Shown in pieces: positions 1 through 8,091 of a stretch of 64,000 nt of DNA; position 1 is the stretch's first letter; each line of letters begins with the position of its first letter. The notes below the pieces were generated by a model that worked only from the letters and a program-made list of their open reading frames with translations, did not search any database and was not told the DNA's origin. The position numbers and the translations under genes were made by a program. This DNA comes from Streptomyces sp. NBC_01016 (lineage in GTDB: Bacteria > Actinomycetota > Actinomycetes > Streptomycetales > Streptomycetaceae). The stretch is from the NCBI RefSeq assembly GCF_026341035.1, contig NZ_JAPEOQ010000002.1:1488001-1552000 (forward strand), read 5' to 3'.

Positions 1-1
1 G

Positions 2-1912
2 TTCATCTTCAGCCGGGCCGCCTGCGAGGCCGCCGTCCAGCAGTGCCTGTACGCGGGCCTCAGGCTCAACGACGAGGACGCGCGGGCCGAGGTCCGTTCG
101 ATAGTCGAGGAGCGCACGGCGGCCATTCCCGACGAGGATCTGCACGTCCTGGGCTACTTCGAGTGGCTCGAAGGCCTCGAGCGCGGCATCGCCGCGCACC
201 ACGCGGGCATGCTGCCGACCTTCAAGGAGGTCGTCGAGGAGCTGTTCGTGCGCGGCCTGGTGAGGGCCGTGTTCGCGACGGAGACGCTCGCGCTCGGCAT
301 CAACATGCCTGCCAGGTCGGTGGTGTTGGAGAAGCTCGTCAAGTGGAACGGCGAGCAGCACGCGGACATCACGCCCGGCGAGTACACACAGCTCACCGGC
401 CGTGCCGGGCGGCGGGGTATCGATGTCGAGGGCCACGCCGTGGTGCTGTGGCAGCGCGGCTTCAGCCCCGAGTACCTGGCGGGGCTCGCGGGCACGCGCA
501 CGTACCCGCTCAAGTCGAGCTTCCGGCCGTCGTACAACATGGCGGTGAACCTGGTGGAGCAGTTCGGCCGCCACCGGTCGAGGGAGCTGCTCGAGACCTC
601 CTTCGCCCAGTTCCAGGCGGACCGCTCGGTCGTGGGCATCTCGCGGCAGGTGCAGAAGAACGAGGAGGGGCTCGAGGGCTACAAGGAGTCCATGACCTGC
701 CACCTCGGGGACTTCGATGAGTACGCCCGGCTGCGGCGCGAACTCAAGGACCGCGAGACCGAGTTGGCCAAGCAGGGCGCCGCGCAGCGGCGCGTGCAGG
801 CGGCGGCCGCGCTCGAGAAGCTGAAGCCCGGTGACGTCATCCACGTGCCGACGGGGAAGTTCGCGGGCCTCGCGCTCGTGCTCGACCCGGGCATCCCGGC
901 CGGCCGGTCCAACGGGCATCGCGGCTTCGAGCACCACGACGGGCCGAGACCGCTGGTGCTGACCGCCGAGCGCCAGGTCAAGCGGCTCGCCTCGATCGAC
1001 TTCCCGGTGCCCGTGGAGGCGCTGGATCGGATGCGCATCCCGAAGTCGTTCAACCCGCGCTCGCCGCAGTCCCGGCGCGACCTCGCCTCCGCGCTGCGCA
1101 CCAAGGCCGGCCACATCGTGCCGGACCGGCACAAGAAGAAGGGCCGCTCGCAGGCGGCGGACGACCGGGAGATCACGCGGCTGCGGGCCGAGCTGCGGGC
1201 GCATCCGTGCCACGGCTGCTCCGACCGCGAGGACCACGCACGGTGGGCCGAGCGCTACTACCGCCTCAAGCGGGACACCGGGCAGCTGGAGCGGCGGATC
1301 GAGGGGCGCACCAACACGATCGCGCGGACCTTCGACCGCATCGTCAAGCTGCTCACCGAAATGGACTATCTGCGCGGCGACGAGGTGACCGAGCACGGCA
1401 AGCGGCTCGCCCGCCTCTACGGCGAGCTGGACCTGCTCGCCAGTGAGTGCCTGCGGGACGGCGTCTGGGAGGACCTGAGCCCGGCCGAACTCGCGGCGTG
1501 CGTCTCGGCGTTGGTGTTCGAGGCGCGGGTCGCGGACGACGCGCTCGCGCCCAAGCTGCCCGCGGGCAGGGCCAAGGCGGCGCTCGGCGAGATGGTGCGG
1601 ATCTGGGGGCGGCTCGACGCCCTGGAGGAGGAGTTCCGGATCAACCAGGCGGAGGGTGTCGGTCAGCGCGAGCCCGACCTCGGCTTCGCCTGGATCGCGT
1701 ACCAGTGGGCCTCCGGCAAGGGCCTCGACGAGGTGCTGCGGGAGGCCGAGATGCCGGCCGGCGACTTCGTGCGCTGGTGCAAGCAGGTCATCGACGTGCT
1801 GGGGCAGATCGCGGCGGCCGCACCGACGGAGGGCTCCACGGTGGGGCGCAACGCGCGAAAGGCCGTGGACGCCGTGCGGCGGGGCGTCGTGGCCTACTCG
1901 TCCGTCGGCTAG
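2..1912 (+). CDS. DEAD/DEAH-box RNA helicase, Ski2/HelY type (5' end outside window)
   Basis: C-terminal 636 residues of an ATP-dependent helicase; the reading frame is open to the window edge, so the N-terminal Walker A and DEVH motifs are missing. Visible are the RecA2 motifs: HHAGMLP at about residue 65, the motif V stretch ATETLALGINMPAR around 93-106, and motif VI QLTGRAGRRG around 131-140, followed by a long basic, helical region and a C-terminal DSHCT-like domain (about residues 470-630). This arrangement is that of Ski2/Mtr4-like helicases such as mycobacterial HelY, which unwind structured RNA. A strong hairpin follows the stop codon. The exact RNA substrate cannot be read from the sequence. 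Confidence 0.9.
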   Translation, partial: FIFSRAACEAAVQQCLYAGLRLNDEDARAEVRSIVEERTAAIPDEDLHVLGYFEWLEGLERGIAAHHAGMLPTFKEVVEELFVRGLVRAVFATETLALGINMPARSVVLEKLVKWNGEQHADITPGEYTQLTGRAGRRGIDVEGHAVVLWQRGFSPEYLAGLAGTRTYPLKSSFRPSYNMAVNLVEQFGRHRSRELLETSFAQFQADRSVVGISRQVQKNEEGLEGYKESMTCHLGDFDEYARLRRELKDRETELAKQGAAQRRVQAAAALEKLKPGDVIHVPTGKFAGLALVLDPGIPAGRSNGHRGFEHHDGPRPLVLTAERQVKRLASIDFPVPVEALDRMRIPKSFNPRSPQSRRDLASALRTKAGHIVPDRHKKKGRSQAADDREITRLRAELRAHPCHGCSDREDHARWAERYYRLKRDTGQLERRIEGRTNTIARTFDRIVKLLTEMDYLRGDEVTEHGKRLARLYGELDLLASECLRDGVWEDLSPAELAACVSALVFEARVADDALAPKLPAGRAKAALGEMVRIWGRLDALEEEFRINQAEGVGQREPDLGFAWIAYQWASGKGLDEVLREAEMPAGDFVRWCKQVIDVLGQIAAAAPTEGSTVGRNARKAVDAVRRGVVAYSSVG

Positions 1913-1941
1913 CGCGGCGGTCAAGGCCCGACGGGGTTTCA

Positions 1942-1982
1942 CACAGTTCCCCGCGTCCCTCACAGGGGCGCGGGGAACTGTG
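1942..1982 (+). terminator. Hairpin after the helicase gene; AGTTCCCCGCG-type repeat
   Basis: Perfect 14-bp arms CACAGTTCCCCGCG (1942-1955) and CGCGGGGAACTGTG (1969-1982) enclose a further CCCT/AGGG stem with a CAC loop, about 19 bp of stem overall. It lacks a U-tract, as is common for Streptomyces terminators. The AGTTCCCCGCG core recurs at 33046-33056, so it belongs to a dispersed repeat family. The remaining gene-free DNA to the rarA start (1983-2262) shows no promoter I would defend. Confidence 0.65.
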
Positions 1983-2262
1983 CGTTCGCGCGCGTGGACG
2001 CCATTGCTCCACGTGTGCGAATCGCGACCGAGCGTGTAAATGGAGCGAGTGTATTCCTGTCATGGGGCCGATTTCAGGGCCTTGCTGAATATGACCCGGC
2101 GATGATCCGGTCGGACTAAGCTCGCTCACAGCGCACCGAGTTGAGATGGATTCGGCCGCTTGTTCCCTTCTGCGCCGAAGCTTCCCGAAACGGCGCAATT
2201 GAAGCGTGACGAACCATCCCGAATCTCCGACGTTCCCAGACCCGACCGTTCAGAGGGCATAC

Positions 2263-3963
2263 ATGGTGAGTGTTCAATCGCCTCCCGGTGGCCGAGAAGT
2301 CCCCTATCTGCGCGTGCTGTTGCTGCCCGCCATGGTCATGGCGGCCGCCACCGGAGCGGCCGCCGCCCTGGTCGCGGAGCCCGCTCGGGCGGCCGTCGCC
2401 CTGTGCGGCGCGCTCGGCATGCTCCTCGTGCTCGCCGTCTCCGCCGAAGCGGTCCGCCGCGGCCGCGTCAACAGGGCACAGCGCGCCCAATACACCCGGC
2501 ACGTAGCCGAATTGGAAGCCCATATAGCCGCTCAGGAGCACCGCACGATGCGGGTGGCCAAGGAGGTCTTCCCGCACGCCCTGTACCGGATGGCGAGCGG
2601 TGACAGGCCGCACGACGCCGTCCGCAACACCTGCGACTCCGAGCCCGCCTTCCGCGATGTCACGCCGGGCGAGCGCGAGTTGATGAGCATGGCCCTCAAG
2701 GAGATCGACAACGAGATCACGATGCGGGACGCGGCGCAGCGCGCCTTCGTCTCCGTCGCCCGTCGCGTCCAGGCCATCGTGCACAAGCAGGCAGAGGAAC
2801 TCCGCGAGATGGAGGAGGACCACGGCCGCAACCCCGAGGTCTTCGACGACCTGCTGCGCGTCGACCACGGCACGGCGCTGATCGGCCGACTCGCCGACTC
2901 CGTCACCGTCCTCGGCGGCGCCCGCCCCGGGCGGCAGTGGCCCAAGCCCGTCAAGCTCTACAGCGTGCTGCGCGGCGCCATGTCGCGCATCCTCGAGTAC
3001 CCGCGCATCGACCTGCACGCCATCTGCGACGTGGCCATCAGGGGCGTCTCGGTCGAGCCCGTCATCCACGCCTGTGCCGAACTCCTCGACAACGCGACCC
3101 GCTACTCGCCGCCGACGACCCGCGTGCACGTCACCGCGGTCGAGGTGCAGACCGGCATCGCCATCGAGATCGAGGACGGCGGCGTCAGCCTCAGCGAGGA
3201 CCAGCGCCGCAAGACCGAGGCGATGCTGGACAAGGCCAAGGCCGGCTACGACCTCAACGACCTCGGCGAGAACCCGCGGCTCGGTCTCGCGATCGTGGGC
3301 CGGCTCTGCGCGATGTACGACATGCAGATCTCGCTGCGCCAGTCCGCGTACGGCGGCGTGCGCGCGGTGCTCGTCGTGCCGCGCGCCATGATGAGCACCC
3401 AGTACGCCCCGGGCCTCGCCCACGGCATCGGCGCCTCCGCCGTGCCCCGCGTCGACCACAAGGGCGTACCGGTCAAGGAGGAGCCGCGGCTGAAGAAGAC
3501 GCGCCGCCCCACCACGGGACCGCGTCCCGTCACGGGCCCGCGCCCTTCCGCCCCGCTCGTCGCCGCGATGGAGGACGACGTTCCCGTGGTCACGGAATGG
3601 CGGCCCAACGGCCTGCCGCAGCGGCGCAGGAAGTACGACACGAAGGTCATCGAGGACCAGATCATCGTGACGCCCCGCAACCCGGACCTCTCGATGCCGC
3701 CGTCCGCGGCGGAGCCCGCCCCGGCGGCGTACGGGAATCCGGCACCGGCCGCCGCCCCACCCGGGCAGCCGGACCAGCACGGCGGGGCCGAACAGCCCGA
3801 ACCCGGCCTGTGGGTCGAGGCGTTCATGAACGGACTGAAGCCCGAGGGGGGCCAGGCCGAGGCGGCCGACGCGGTGGGGGAGACCGCGCAGGACCCGGGG
3901 GGTTCGGCCAAGCCGCATGACGACGCGTACAACCAGCAGGTCGACGAGGGAGACCACCAGTGA
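2263..3963 (+). CDS. rarA: Conservon sensor-like ATPase RarA/CvnA9
   Basis: Membrane-bound histidine-kinase-like protein, the first gene of a five-gene conservon. I chose ATG 2263 (566 aa) because AGAGGG lies 7 nt upstream; an upstream GTG at 2206 has no good ribosome site. Two hydrophobic helices lie at about residues 17-65, then a helical linker, then a HATPase_c domain with N-box ELLDNATRYS (about 272-281), EDGG and the LGLAIVGRLC G2 region. The C-terminal 150 residues are Pro/Ala-rich and low complexity. No clear phospho-acceptor H-box is seen, typical of CvnA proteins. Known family role: with CvnB-E it forms a membrane complex likened to eukaryotic GPCR/G-protein signalling; rar genes affect aerial mycelium and antibiotic production. 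The symbol rests on gene order and on the EQSLW P450 in this operon. Confidence 0.85.
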   Translation: MVSVQSPPGGREVPYLRVLLLPAMVMAAATGAAAALVAEPARAAVALCGALGMLLVLAVSAEAVRRGRVNRAQRAQYTRHVAELEAHIAAQEHRTMRVAKEVFPHALYRMASGDRPHDAVRNTCDSEPAFRDVTPGERELMSMALKEIDNEITMRDAAQRAFVSVARRVQAIVHKQAEELREMEEDHGRNPEVFDDLLRVDHGTALIGRLADSVTVLGGARPGRQWPKPVKLYSVLRGAMSRILEYPRIDLHAICDVAIRGVSVEPVIHACAELLDNATRYSPPTTRVHVTAVEVQTGIAIEIEDGGVSLSEDQRRKTEAMLDKAKAGYDLNDLGENPRLGLAIVGRLCAMYDMQISLRQSAYGGVRAVLVVPRAMMSTQYAPGLAHGIGASAVPRVDHKGVPVKEEPRLKKTRRPTTGPRPVTGPRPSAPLVAAMEDDVPVVTEWRPNGLPQRRRKYDTKVIEDQIIVTPRNPDLSMPPSAAEPAPAAYGNPAPAAAPPGQPDQHGGAEQPEPGLWVEAFMNGLKPEGGQAEAADAVGETAQDPGGSAKPHDDAYNQQVDEGDHQ

Positions 3964-4367
3964 TCCAGCAAAGGGCCAATTTCGACTGGATGCTCAAGGA
4001 GCTCGCCGAGTGCGTGCCCAATGTGAAGCAGGTGGTCGTGCTCTCCTCGGACGGGCTGCGCATCGCCCGCTACGGCGGTGATCCGGACGCCGCCGACCGG
4101 ATCGCCGCCGCCTGTGCGGGACTTCAGTCCCTGGCCTCCGCCGTCGCCACGGAGATCCCGGAGAGCAGCGGCAAGATGAACATGGTCATCATCGAGGTCG
4201 ACGGCGGCTTCTTCTATCTGATGGCCGCGGGCAAGGGCGCGTATCTCGCCGTGCTCGCCGACCAGTTCGTCGACGCGGGCCTCGTCAGCCACCAGATGCG
4301 CGATCTCGTCATCCGGATCGGCGCGCATCTGACGAGCCCGCCACGGCGCAACGGCCAGACCGTATGA
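3960..4367 (+). CDS. rarB: Roadblock/LC7-domain protein RarB/CvnB9
   Basis: A 135-residue protein consisting almost entirely of one roadblock/LC7 fold (about residues 8-120), with the conserved stretch VVVLSSDGLRIAR and hydrophobic strands such as MNMVIIEVDGGFFYLMAA. Such proteins act as scaffolds or GTPase-activating partners of Ras-like GTPases, here the rarD product. GTG start overlaps the rarA stop by four bases (GTGA), so translation is probably coupled. Cytoplasmic, no signal peptide. Confidence 0.9.
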   Translation: MIQQRANFDWMLKELAECVPNVKQVVVLSSDGLRIARYGGDPDAADRIAAACAGLQSLASAVATEIPESSGKMNMVIIEVDGGFFYLMAAGKGAYLAVLADQFVDAGLVSHQMRDLVIRIGAHLTSPPRRNGQTV

Positions 4368-4771
4368 CGCACCGTCCTCCCGAACCCCCGTTCAGGGAAC
4401 CGCCGCCGAAACGGGAGCGGCGGGCGCAGCAGGGCGACGGAAAGCCCGACCCGGAGCGTCTCTACGTCATCACGGGCGGCACCGACGGAAGCGACCGCGC
4501 GCCGCTCGACCTGGTGTCCCTGATCGTGGCACGCGGCGATCCGCCGCCGGCCTCGCCGCCCGAGCAGGCCTCCGTCATCCGCCTGTGCAAGACGCCCTTG
4601 TCGACGGCTGAGATCTCGGCCTACCTCCAACTGCCGTTCAGCGTGGTCACCGTGCTGCTCGGCGAACTTCTCGCGGCCGAGCTGGTGCAGGCGCGCGCGC
4701 CCGTGATCCGAGGCGCGGTCGCGGACCGTTCCCTTCTCGAAGCGGTGATGCATGGACTACAGAAGCTCTGA
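4364..4771 (+). CDS. rarC: DUF742 protein RarC/CvnC9
   Basis: A 135-residue DUF742 protein: a charged, Pro-rich N-terminus followed by a winged-helix-like domain with the pattern LYVITGG, then LCKTPLSTAEISAYL and LPFSVVTVLLGEL, typical of CvnC proteins. ATG overlaps the rarB stop codon (ATGA). The biochemical role of DUF742 is not established; in conservons it is thought to be part of the complex containing the GTPase. Stop overlaps the rarD start region by 20 bp. Confidence 0.9.
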   Translation: MTHRPPEPPFREPPPKRERRAQQGDGKPDPERLYVITGGTDGSDRAPLDLVSLIVARGDPPPASPPEQASVIRLCKTPLSTAEISAYLQLPFSVVTVLLGELLAAELVQARAPVIRGAVADRSLLEAVMHGLQKL

Positions 4772-5396
4772 CAGCACGGCCGGGGACACCGCGATGAGCG
4801 TGCACATTCCGGGGCCCCGGGCCGAGGAACGACTGCCCGACACCGTCACGTCCGCCGTCAAGATCGTCATCGTGGGCGGCTTCGGCGTCGGCAAGACCAC
4901 CATGGTCGGCTCCGTCAGCGAGATCCGGCCGCTCACCACCGAAGAGACCATGACGCAGGCGGGCATCGGCGTCGACGACAACTACGGTTCGGAGACCAAA
5001 ACCGCCACGACCGTGGCCATGGACTTCGGCCGGATCGGCATCACCGAGGAACTCGTCCTGTACCTCTTCGGCACGCCGGGGCAGGAGCGGTTCTGGTTCC
5101 TGTGGAACGGCCTGTTCGAGGGCGCTCTCGGCGCCGTCGTGCTCGTCGACACCCGCCGCCTCGAAGTCAGCTTCGACGTGATCGGGCGGCTCGAGGAGCG
5201 CGGAGTGCCGTTCGTGATCGCCAACAACACGTTCCCCGACGGGCCGCGCTACCCCACGGAGGAGCTGCGCAAGGCCCTCGACCTGGACCCCCACGTCCCC
5301 ATCGTCGAGTGCGACGTACGCCGCAGGGCGTCGAGCCGCGAGGTGCTGCTCACGCTGATGCGATTCCTGCACGAGATGGCGCTGCACCACGCCTGA
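4752..5396 (+). CDS. rarD: Ras-like small GTPase RarD/CvnD9
   Basis: Conservon GTP-binding protein of 214 residues. The P-loop GGFGVGKTT lies around residues 41-49, with a switch region rich in Thr (LTTEETMTQ), FGTPGQERF corresponding to the G3 DxxGQE motif (Asp replaced by Thr), and IANNTF in the G4 position. Start at ATG 4752 would overlap rarC by 20 bp; ATG 4794, with GGGGA seven bases upstream, is a credible alternative that removes 14 unstructured residues. The last 32 bp including the stop codon are duplicated in tandem directly downstream (5365-5428), which does not change the protein. Confidence 0.88.
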   Translation: MDYRSSDSTAGDTAMSVHIPGPRAEERLPDTVTSAVKIVIVGGFGVGKTTMVGSVSEIRPLTTEETMTQAGIGVDDNYGSETKTATTVAMDFGRIGITEELVLYLFGTPGQERFWFLWNGLFEGALGAVVLVDTRRLEVSFDVIGRLEERGVPFVIANNTFPDGPRYPTEELRKALDLDPHVPIVECDVRRRASSREVLLTLMRFLHEMALHHA

Positions 5397-5428
5397 TCCT
5401 GCACGAGATGGCGCTGCACCACGCCTGA
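5365..5428 (+). repeat. Perfect 32-bp tandem duplication spanning the rarD stop codon
   Basis: Bases 5365-5396 (the last ten codons of rarD plus TGA) are repeated exactly as 5397-5428. The second copy is out of coding use because the first stop terminates rarD. The duplication widens the rarD-rarE gap to 79 bp in an operon whose other junctions overlap, so it may weaken translational coupling of the P450 gene. Confidence 0.97.
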
Positions 5429-5475
5429 GTGCCGCTCGACCGAATTCTGTTGACCACACCGACCGGAGCGAACCC

Positions 5476-7026
5476 GTGACGTCACCCTCCCAACCCCCGC
5501 AGTCGCCAGCCGGATTCGACGCCCCCGGAGACTCCGCGCTCGCGCCGCCGCCCGGCTGCCCCGCACACGCCTTCGGCCCCGACGGCCTTCGCCGGCTCTA
5601 CGGCCCCGAGGCCGACGCGGACCTCGCCGGTGTCTACGAGAAACTCCGCGCCGAGTACGGCCCGGTCGCCCCGGCGCTCATCCACGAGGACGTCCCCATG
5701 TGGACGGTCCTCGGGCACAGCGAGAACCTCCAGATGGTGAGCACCACGGCCCTGTTCAACCGGGACTCCCGGAACTGGACCGCCGTCAGGGACGGCACCG
5801 TCAAGCCCACGCACCCGCTCGCCCCGGTCTTCACCTGGCAGCCCATGTGCGCGATGGAGGAGGGCGCCGAGCATCTGCGGCTGCGCAGCGCGGTCAACGA
5901 CGCCGTCGAGACCGTCGAGCACCGTGATCTGCGCCGCGCCATCAACCGGGCCACGCAGGAGATCATCAACCGGTTCTCCGAGCGCGGCCGCTGCGAGGTC
6001 GTCAGCGAGTTCGCCGAGCATCTCCCGATGATGGTGATGCTGGAGCTGCTCGGCGCACCCGAGGCCTACAGCGAGCGCATCGTGCAGGCCACGCGCGACC
6101 TGCTCAAGGGTGGCGAGACGGCCATCGCGTGCAACGAGTACCTGATGGGGATCCTGACGGACCTCGCCGTGCGGCGTCGCGCCGAGCCGCTCGAGGAGGA
6201 CTTCACCAGCACCCTCATCACCTCCCCCTCCGCGCTCAGCGACGACGAGGTCGCGCAGACTCTGCGGCTCATCCTCATCGCCACGTACGAGGGTTCGGCC
6301 AACCTCATGGTGAACGTGCTGCGCGTGGTGCTCACCGACCCCCGGTTCCGCGCGCGACTCAACGGCGGGCAGATGACCGTGCCGGAGGCGGTCGAGCAGT
6401 CGCTGTGGGACGAGCCGCCGTTCAGCGCCAACGTCGGCTACTTCGCCAAGGCGGACACGGAGCTGGGCGGGCAGCGCATCCGCGCCGGGGACGGCCTGAT
6501 CTTCGGCATCCAGCCGGGCAACGCGGACCCGAGGGTGCGCCCCGAACCCGGCGCTCACATGCAGGGCAACCGCTCGCACCTCGCGTTCGGCGGCGGCCCG
6601 CACGAGTGCCCCGGGCAGGACATCGGGCGCGCCCTTGCGGAGATCGGGGTCGACGCGTTCCTGATGCGCCTGCCCGACGCCGAACTCGAGATTCCAGAGA
6701 GCGATTTGAGGTGGGTCTCGACGATCATGGGGCGGCATCTGGTGGAGCTGCCGGTGGACTTCACGCCGCGTCCGCCGCAGGACGTGAAGTCCCAGCCGGG
6801 CAAGCTGCCTTCGCAGCGGCCGGACTGGAAGATCTCCTCGGGCCTGCCGCCCACGATGCCGTCGGGCGCGATGCCGCCGGTGACGACGCCCGAGGCCGCG
6901 CCCGCCGCGCCGGCTGCTCCCGACCCGGCCGCGCAGCCGTCGCACCCGCACGCCCACCCGCACCGGCAGACGCCGGCCAGGCTCGGCGCCTGGCAGCGCT
7001 TCCTGCGTTGGTGGCGCGGCGAGTGA
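5476..7026 (+). CDS. rarE: CYP157-type cytochrome P450 RarE/CvnE9 lacking the EXXR motif
   Basis: A 516-residue P450, last gene of the rar operon, GTG start. The haem loop FGGGPHECPG is intact with axial Cys378. The normally invariant K-helix ExxR is replaced by EQSLW at residues 306-310, the published signature of the CYP157 family, which shows that only the Cys is absolutely conserved in P450s. The I-helix also lacks the usual acid-alcohol Thr pair (ATYEGSANL). The C-terminal 80 residues are an unusual Pro/Ala/His-rich tail, ending WQRFLRWWRGE. Substrate unknown; in conservons the P450 is thought to act with CvnA-D rather than in a known biosynthetic pathway. Confidence 0.92.
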   Translation: MTSPSQPPQSPAGFDAPGDSALAPPPGCPAHAFGPDGLRRLYGPEADADLAGVYEKLRAEYGPVAPALIHEDVPMWTVLGHSENLQMVSTTALFNRDSRNWTAVRDGTVKPTHPLAPVFTWQPMCAMEEGAEHLRLRSAVNDAVETVEHRDLRRAINRATQEIINRFSERGRCEVVSEFAEHLPMMVMLELLGAPEAYSERIVQATRDLLKGGETAIACNEYLMGILTDLAVRRRAEPLEEDFTSTLITSPSALSDDEVAQTLRLILIATYEGSANLMVNVLRVVLTDPRFRARLNGGQMTVPEAVEQSLWDEPPFSANVGYFAKADTELGGQRIRAGDGLIFGIQPGNADPRVRPEPGAHMQGNRSHLAFGGGPHECPGQDIGRALAEIGVDAFLMRLPDAELEIPESDLRWVSTIMGRHLVELPVDFTPRPPQDVKSQPGKLPSQRPDWKISSGLPPTMPSGAMPPVTTPEAAPAAPAAPDPAAQPSHPHAHPHRQTPARLGAWQRFLRWWRGE

Positions 7027-7038
7027 TCAGGTGGGCGC

Positions 7039-7101
7039 GGTGAACGGACCGGTCGGCCAGGTGAATGAGCCGGCCGGCGCAGTGGATGAGCCGGTTGCCT
7101 A
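7039..7101. repeat. Three degenerate 21-bp direct repeats between rarE and the RluA gene
   Basis: Units begin GGTGAACGGACC, GGTGAATGAGCC and AGTGGATGAGCC at 7039, 7060 and 7081, each 21 bp and diverged by several substitutions. They fill the gap between two convergent genes and the third unit contains the complement of the RluA-family stop codon (7099-7101). No clear terminator hairpin is visible here. Confidence 0.7.
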
Positions 7102-8058
7102 ACCCGGCCCCTGCTCCCACTCCTCGTACGAGGTCCAGGCCGTGAGCTCCCTCCGGCTCACGAAGCGGTGCTCGCGGCCGCTCACCGGGTCCGTGAACTC
7201 CAGGGTCCGGGAGAGGAGTTGGAGGGGGCGCCGGAAGTCGTCGTCCGCAGCCCGGTCGGCGACCTCCGGGAAGAGCGGGTCGCCGAGGATCGGCAGGCCG
7301 ACGCGGTTCATATGGACGCGCAGCTGGTGCGTGCGGCCGGTGTGCGGGGTGAGGCGGTACAGCGCCATGTCCCCCTTGCGCTCGGCGAGTTCGATGCGGC
7401 TCTCGGCGTTCGGCTCACCGCCCGGCACCTCGAACGCGGCGAGCCGGCCGGGCACCTTCTCGATCCGGCCGCGCAGGGTCACGGGGAGCTCCACCCCCGG
7501 GTCGTACGCGGCCACGGCCTCGTACTCCTTGGTGACCCGGCGGTCGCGGAAGAGGGTCTGGTAGTGGCCGCGCTCCTCGGGCCGCACCACGAACAGGACG
7601 AGCCCGGCCGTGAGCCGGTCGAGGCGGTGGGCCGGGCTCAGCCGCTCGATGCCGAGGTCGCGGCGGAGCCGGGCGAGCGCGGTCTCGGTGACATGGCTGC
7701 CGCGCGGTGTCGTGGCGAGGAAATGCGGCTTGTCGGCGACCACGATGTGCTCGTCGCGGTACACGACCTCGACGGGGAACGGCACGGGGACCTCGGGCGC
7801 GAGCTCCCGGTGGAACCACACGGTGCCGCCCACCTCGTAAGGGCTGTCGGCGGTGACCGGACGCCCGTCCGCGGTCACGAACGCCCTCTGCGCGATCATC
7901 CGGTCGATCACCGTGTCCTCGGCGGGGAGCCGGTGCACGAGGTGGTCCCGGACGGTGCGCCCCGGGCCGCCCTCCGGCATCCGCACGCGGACGGCGTCGA
8001 TGCCTTGGCGCTGCGGGAGCGGGGAGGGCGGCGGGGCGGGGCGCTTGCGTCTTCTCAC
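7099..8058 (-). CDS. RluA-family 23S rRNA/tRNA pseudouridine synthase
   Basis: Converts uridine to pseudouridine in structured RNA. The 319-residue protein has the catalytic HRLDRLTAGL motif with Asp147, the DKPHFLATTPRG strand (109-120), and the C-terminal GRTHQLRVHMNRVGLPILGD motif of RluA enzymes. The N-terminal 85 residues carry a basic tail and a degenerate S4-like segment. Convergent with rarE; upstream of it lies the siderophore-interacting protein gene in the same direction with a 33-bp gap. Which RNA position is modified cannot be told from sequence. Confidence 0.9.
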   Translation of the reverse strand: MRRRKRPAPPPSPLPQRQGIDAVRVRMPEGGPGRTVRDHLVHRLPAEDTVIDRMIAQRAFVTADGRPVTADSPYEVGGTVWFHRELAPEVPVPFPVEVVYRDEHIVVADKPHFLATTPRGSHVTETALARLRRDLGIERLSPAHRLDRLTAGLVLFVVRPEERGHYQTLFRDRRVTKEYEAVAAYDPGVELPVTLRGRIEKVPGRLAAFEVPGGEPNAESRIELAERKGDMALYRLTPHTGRTHQLRVHMNRVGLPILGDPLFPEVADRAADDDFRRPLQLLSRTLEFTDPVSGREHRFVSRRELTAWTSYEEWEQGPG

Positions 8059-8091
8059 AGAGGGAAAGGGTACGGCGGCCGGGGCGCAGGA

